Notes under the pieces: model-generated
Database searches by the model: none
Seen by the model: only the letters and a program-made list of their open reading frames with translations
Told to the model about the DNA's origin: nothing
Translations under genes and position numbers: made by a program
Source of the DNA: Rhizobium sp. TH2
Lineage (GTDB): Bacteria > Pseudomonadota > Alphaproteobacteria > Rhizobiales > Rhizobiaceae
NCBI RefSeq assembly: GCF_024707525.1
Contig: NZ_CP062231.1
Span: 496,001-560,000 of the forward strand
Direction of reading: 5' to 3'
Length of the DNA: 64,000 bases
In this document: positions 62,890-64,000 of the stretch, in pieces
Position numbering within the stretch: position 1 is the stretch's first letter
Layout: every line of letters begins with the position of its first letter

Positions 62890-63290
62890 TCACAATCCCG
62901 CGTTTACCGAAGCATCAATGCGGCCGAATTCCGTCTTTTCGATCATCACGAAAATGCAATGACCATTTGAACGATCGGCCCAAAGCTCGCCGACAAGCCT
63001 TTTTCCTTGGCATCATCAGCGGTGGCGATGTGCCCGCCCTTGTACTCCACGACCGAAATCCGGCCATCCTTCAGCAATGCGACAAAGTCGGGATGGAACT
63101 TATCCGTTGCAGTCTGGAGCCAGAATGAGTTCGGTTGTTGCGATGTGTTGCGTAGCCAAGCCTTCACATCGCCCATACGCTGCAGATAGACCGCACAATC
63201 ATGCTTTTCCCCGGTAGGTTCTAGATCGCCGATCACACGGAACAAATGGTTCTTGAAGTCCGTCCGGCCCTTGTACGCGTGTAATGTCCG
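62890..63290 (-). pseudogene. C-terminal fragment of a type III restriction/DEAD-box helicase subunit, frameshifted
   Basis: A reading frame bounded upstream by a stop at 63291 lacks a proper start and encodes only a C-terminal domain: FKNHLFRVIGDL, VKAWLRNTSQQPNSFWLQT and FHPDFVALLKDGRISVVEYKG, as in type III restriction Res subunits (the VEYKG region resembles a nuclease-like fold). After DDAKEK the sequence jumps frame within a run of five A near 63005; in the neighbouring frame it continues RLVGELWADRSNGHCIFVMIE to a stop at 62890-62892. The N-terminal helicase part is missing. Confidence 0.75.
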
Positions 63291-63302
63291 TCACCGTCGC
63301 TG

Positions 63303-64000
63303 TCACGCCTTCATGCGCAGGCTTTCCACAAGGGCGGCGATCTGTTCGATCGTGCTGCCGTCGGACATCCCGTCTGATGGCAATTCCTTCAAGCCGTTGA
63401 TGATTTCCGCCTGCCGGTCAGCCGCCACGTTGCCGTAGCTAACAAATGTCGTCAGCACCTGTTCATGCCCAAGGTTCTGGCTCCAGGCTTTGTAATCTTC
63501 CGGCGATCGGCAAAGCTTTTGACCAAGCGCGGCAAGGGTGCTTCGCAGGCTATGCGGATTGGCATAGGGCAATCCGGCAGCCTCGAATGCTGTCTTGAAA
63601 ATGCGCCGGATGGCAGCGGCGTTCGACCAATGGTCACGGCATAGACCGGCGGCGCCAAAGTATCCTTCATTGCCGCGAGCCATGCGGGTTTTGGGAAAGA
63701 CCGGATCATCCGGCCCAAACAACAGCGTGGCCGTCAGGTAGTCGATCCAAGCGGTAACGATCGCCTCCACATCATCGCCCACGGGGAAAAATGTTGTGTC
63801 GATACTCTTGCGGTTCTTGGTCCGGACGTCGCGTGCGTCCTGAAACACGCGACGCTCCGGAAGCCGGAGGTGCCTCATCTTCAAGGAGGCGGTCGCATCG
63901 TCGCGCGCGCCGGTCAGAAGCGTGAAGGCGATGATGGCACGGTCGCGCTTTTCCACATCGCTGCCGGTAGGCATCTCAGAAAGCACAAGCTTGGTCTGAT
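63303..64000 (-). CDS. tyrosine-type site-specific integrase, C-terminal part
   Basis: At least 232 residues; the frame stays open past the right edge, so the start lies outside the window. The catalytic domain is recognisable: Arg in LLTGARDDAT, the HxLR motif in NPHSLRSTL, LGH in WSQNLGHEQVL and the nucleophile Tyr in FVSYGN. It ends ESLRMKA. It faces the att-like site at 62710 and is followed by the helicase fragment, consistent with an integrated element. Confidence 0.88.
   Translation of the reverse strand, partial: QTKLVLSEMPTGSDVEKRDRAIIAFTLLTGARDDATASLKMRHLRLPERRVFQDARDVRTKNRKSIDTTFFPVGDDVEAIVTAWIDYLTATLLFGPDDPVFPKTRMARGNEGYFGAAGLCRDHWSNAAAIRRIFKTAFEAAGLPYANPHSLRSTLAALGQKLCRSPEDYKAWSQNLGHEQVLTTFVSYGNVAADRQAEIINGLKELPSDGMSDGSTIEQIAALVESLRMKA

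Larger units (their letters stand above)
62332..62945. other. 614-base non-coding region before the integrated element
   Basis: No convincing gene lies here. From left to right it holds the ACCCCTT palindrome (62335-62390), several short ACCAACA-type repeats on both strands, a terminator hairpin (62644-62667), a tRNA-3'-end-like sequence (62710-62726) and then AT-rich sequence that belongs to the start of the decayed helicase fragment (from 62890). Confidence 0.5.

Noticed and set aside
1..64000. CRISPR array or insertion sequence with terminal repeats and transposase
   Set aside because: No regular spacer-repeat pattern and no transposase-like gene was found; the only integrase is the tyrosine recombinase at the right edge.

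Overview
The window looks like chromosomal DNA of a Rhizobiales (Hyphomicrobiales) alphaproteobacterium, most likely Rhizobiaceae or a close family. The support is gene content and order: irr divergent from fabA-fabB-fabI, a small SRP RNA gene directly upstream of dnaX followed by a YbaB protein and recR nearby, a membrane-anchored CycM-type cytochrome c, rimP-nusA-ylxR-infB and rbfA-truB-rpsO-pnp blocks, and high-GC coding sequence throughout. No rRNA gene, complete tRNA gene or CRISPR array was seen.

Layout. 1-7.5 kb holds small unknowns, ribonuclease D, a HigBA-like toxin-antitoxin pair, a lone Lrp-type sensor domain coupled to pheA, kdsB and cycM. 7.5-13 kb is an envelope block (a large membrane protein divergent from a TMEM43 homologue and a YdcF protein), a ParDE-like pair and a TRIC/UPF0126 channel. 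13-16.4 kb is irr with fabA-fabB-fabI. 16.5-19.2 kb holds two regulators and an RsmC-like methyltransferase. 19.2-32.4 kb, read mostly on the minus strand, is the transcription/translation cluster rimP-nusA-ylxR-infB and rbfA-truB-rpsO-pnp. It is split by about 2.9 kb of accessory genes (membrane protein, response regulator, unknown, RTX protein) and again by a small tautomerase gene. rimP is preceded by a promoter and a leader terminator, an attenuator-like arrangement.

32.5-35.1 kb is a compact cassette: a TetR regulator diverges across a large perfect inverted repeat from SnoaL-ABM-SnoaL genes, followed by an ArsR-SRPBCC pair with its own long inverted repeat abutting the arsR-type start codon. 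35.1-45 kb is housekeeping (lytic transglycosylase, recR, YbaB, dnaX, SRP RNA, HIT, nudC, UPF0303, OsmC), plus a TetR/hydrolase pair and a 170-bp palindromic repeat that supplies the start region of the transglycosylase gene.

45.9-55.8 kb is an eight-gene carbohydrate operon: an ABC importer (binding protein, ATPase, permease), a SorC-type regulator, an aldo/keto reductase, a GlpD-like flavoprotein, a class I DhnA/LsrF-like aldolase and an FGGY kinase. Import, phosphorylation, oxidation and aldol cleavage are all encoded together, so it looks like a complete pathway for an unidentified polyol or rare sugar. It is followed by a second, oligopeptide-type ABC importer (56.0-61.3 kb).

The right end (about 62.7-64 kb) looks like the edge of an integrated element: a 17-base sequence resembling a tRNA 3' end next to a terminator hairpin, a decayed C-terminal fragment of a type III restriction/helicase subunit, and a tyrosine integrase that runs off the window.
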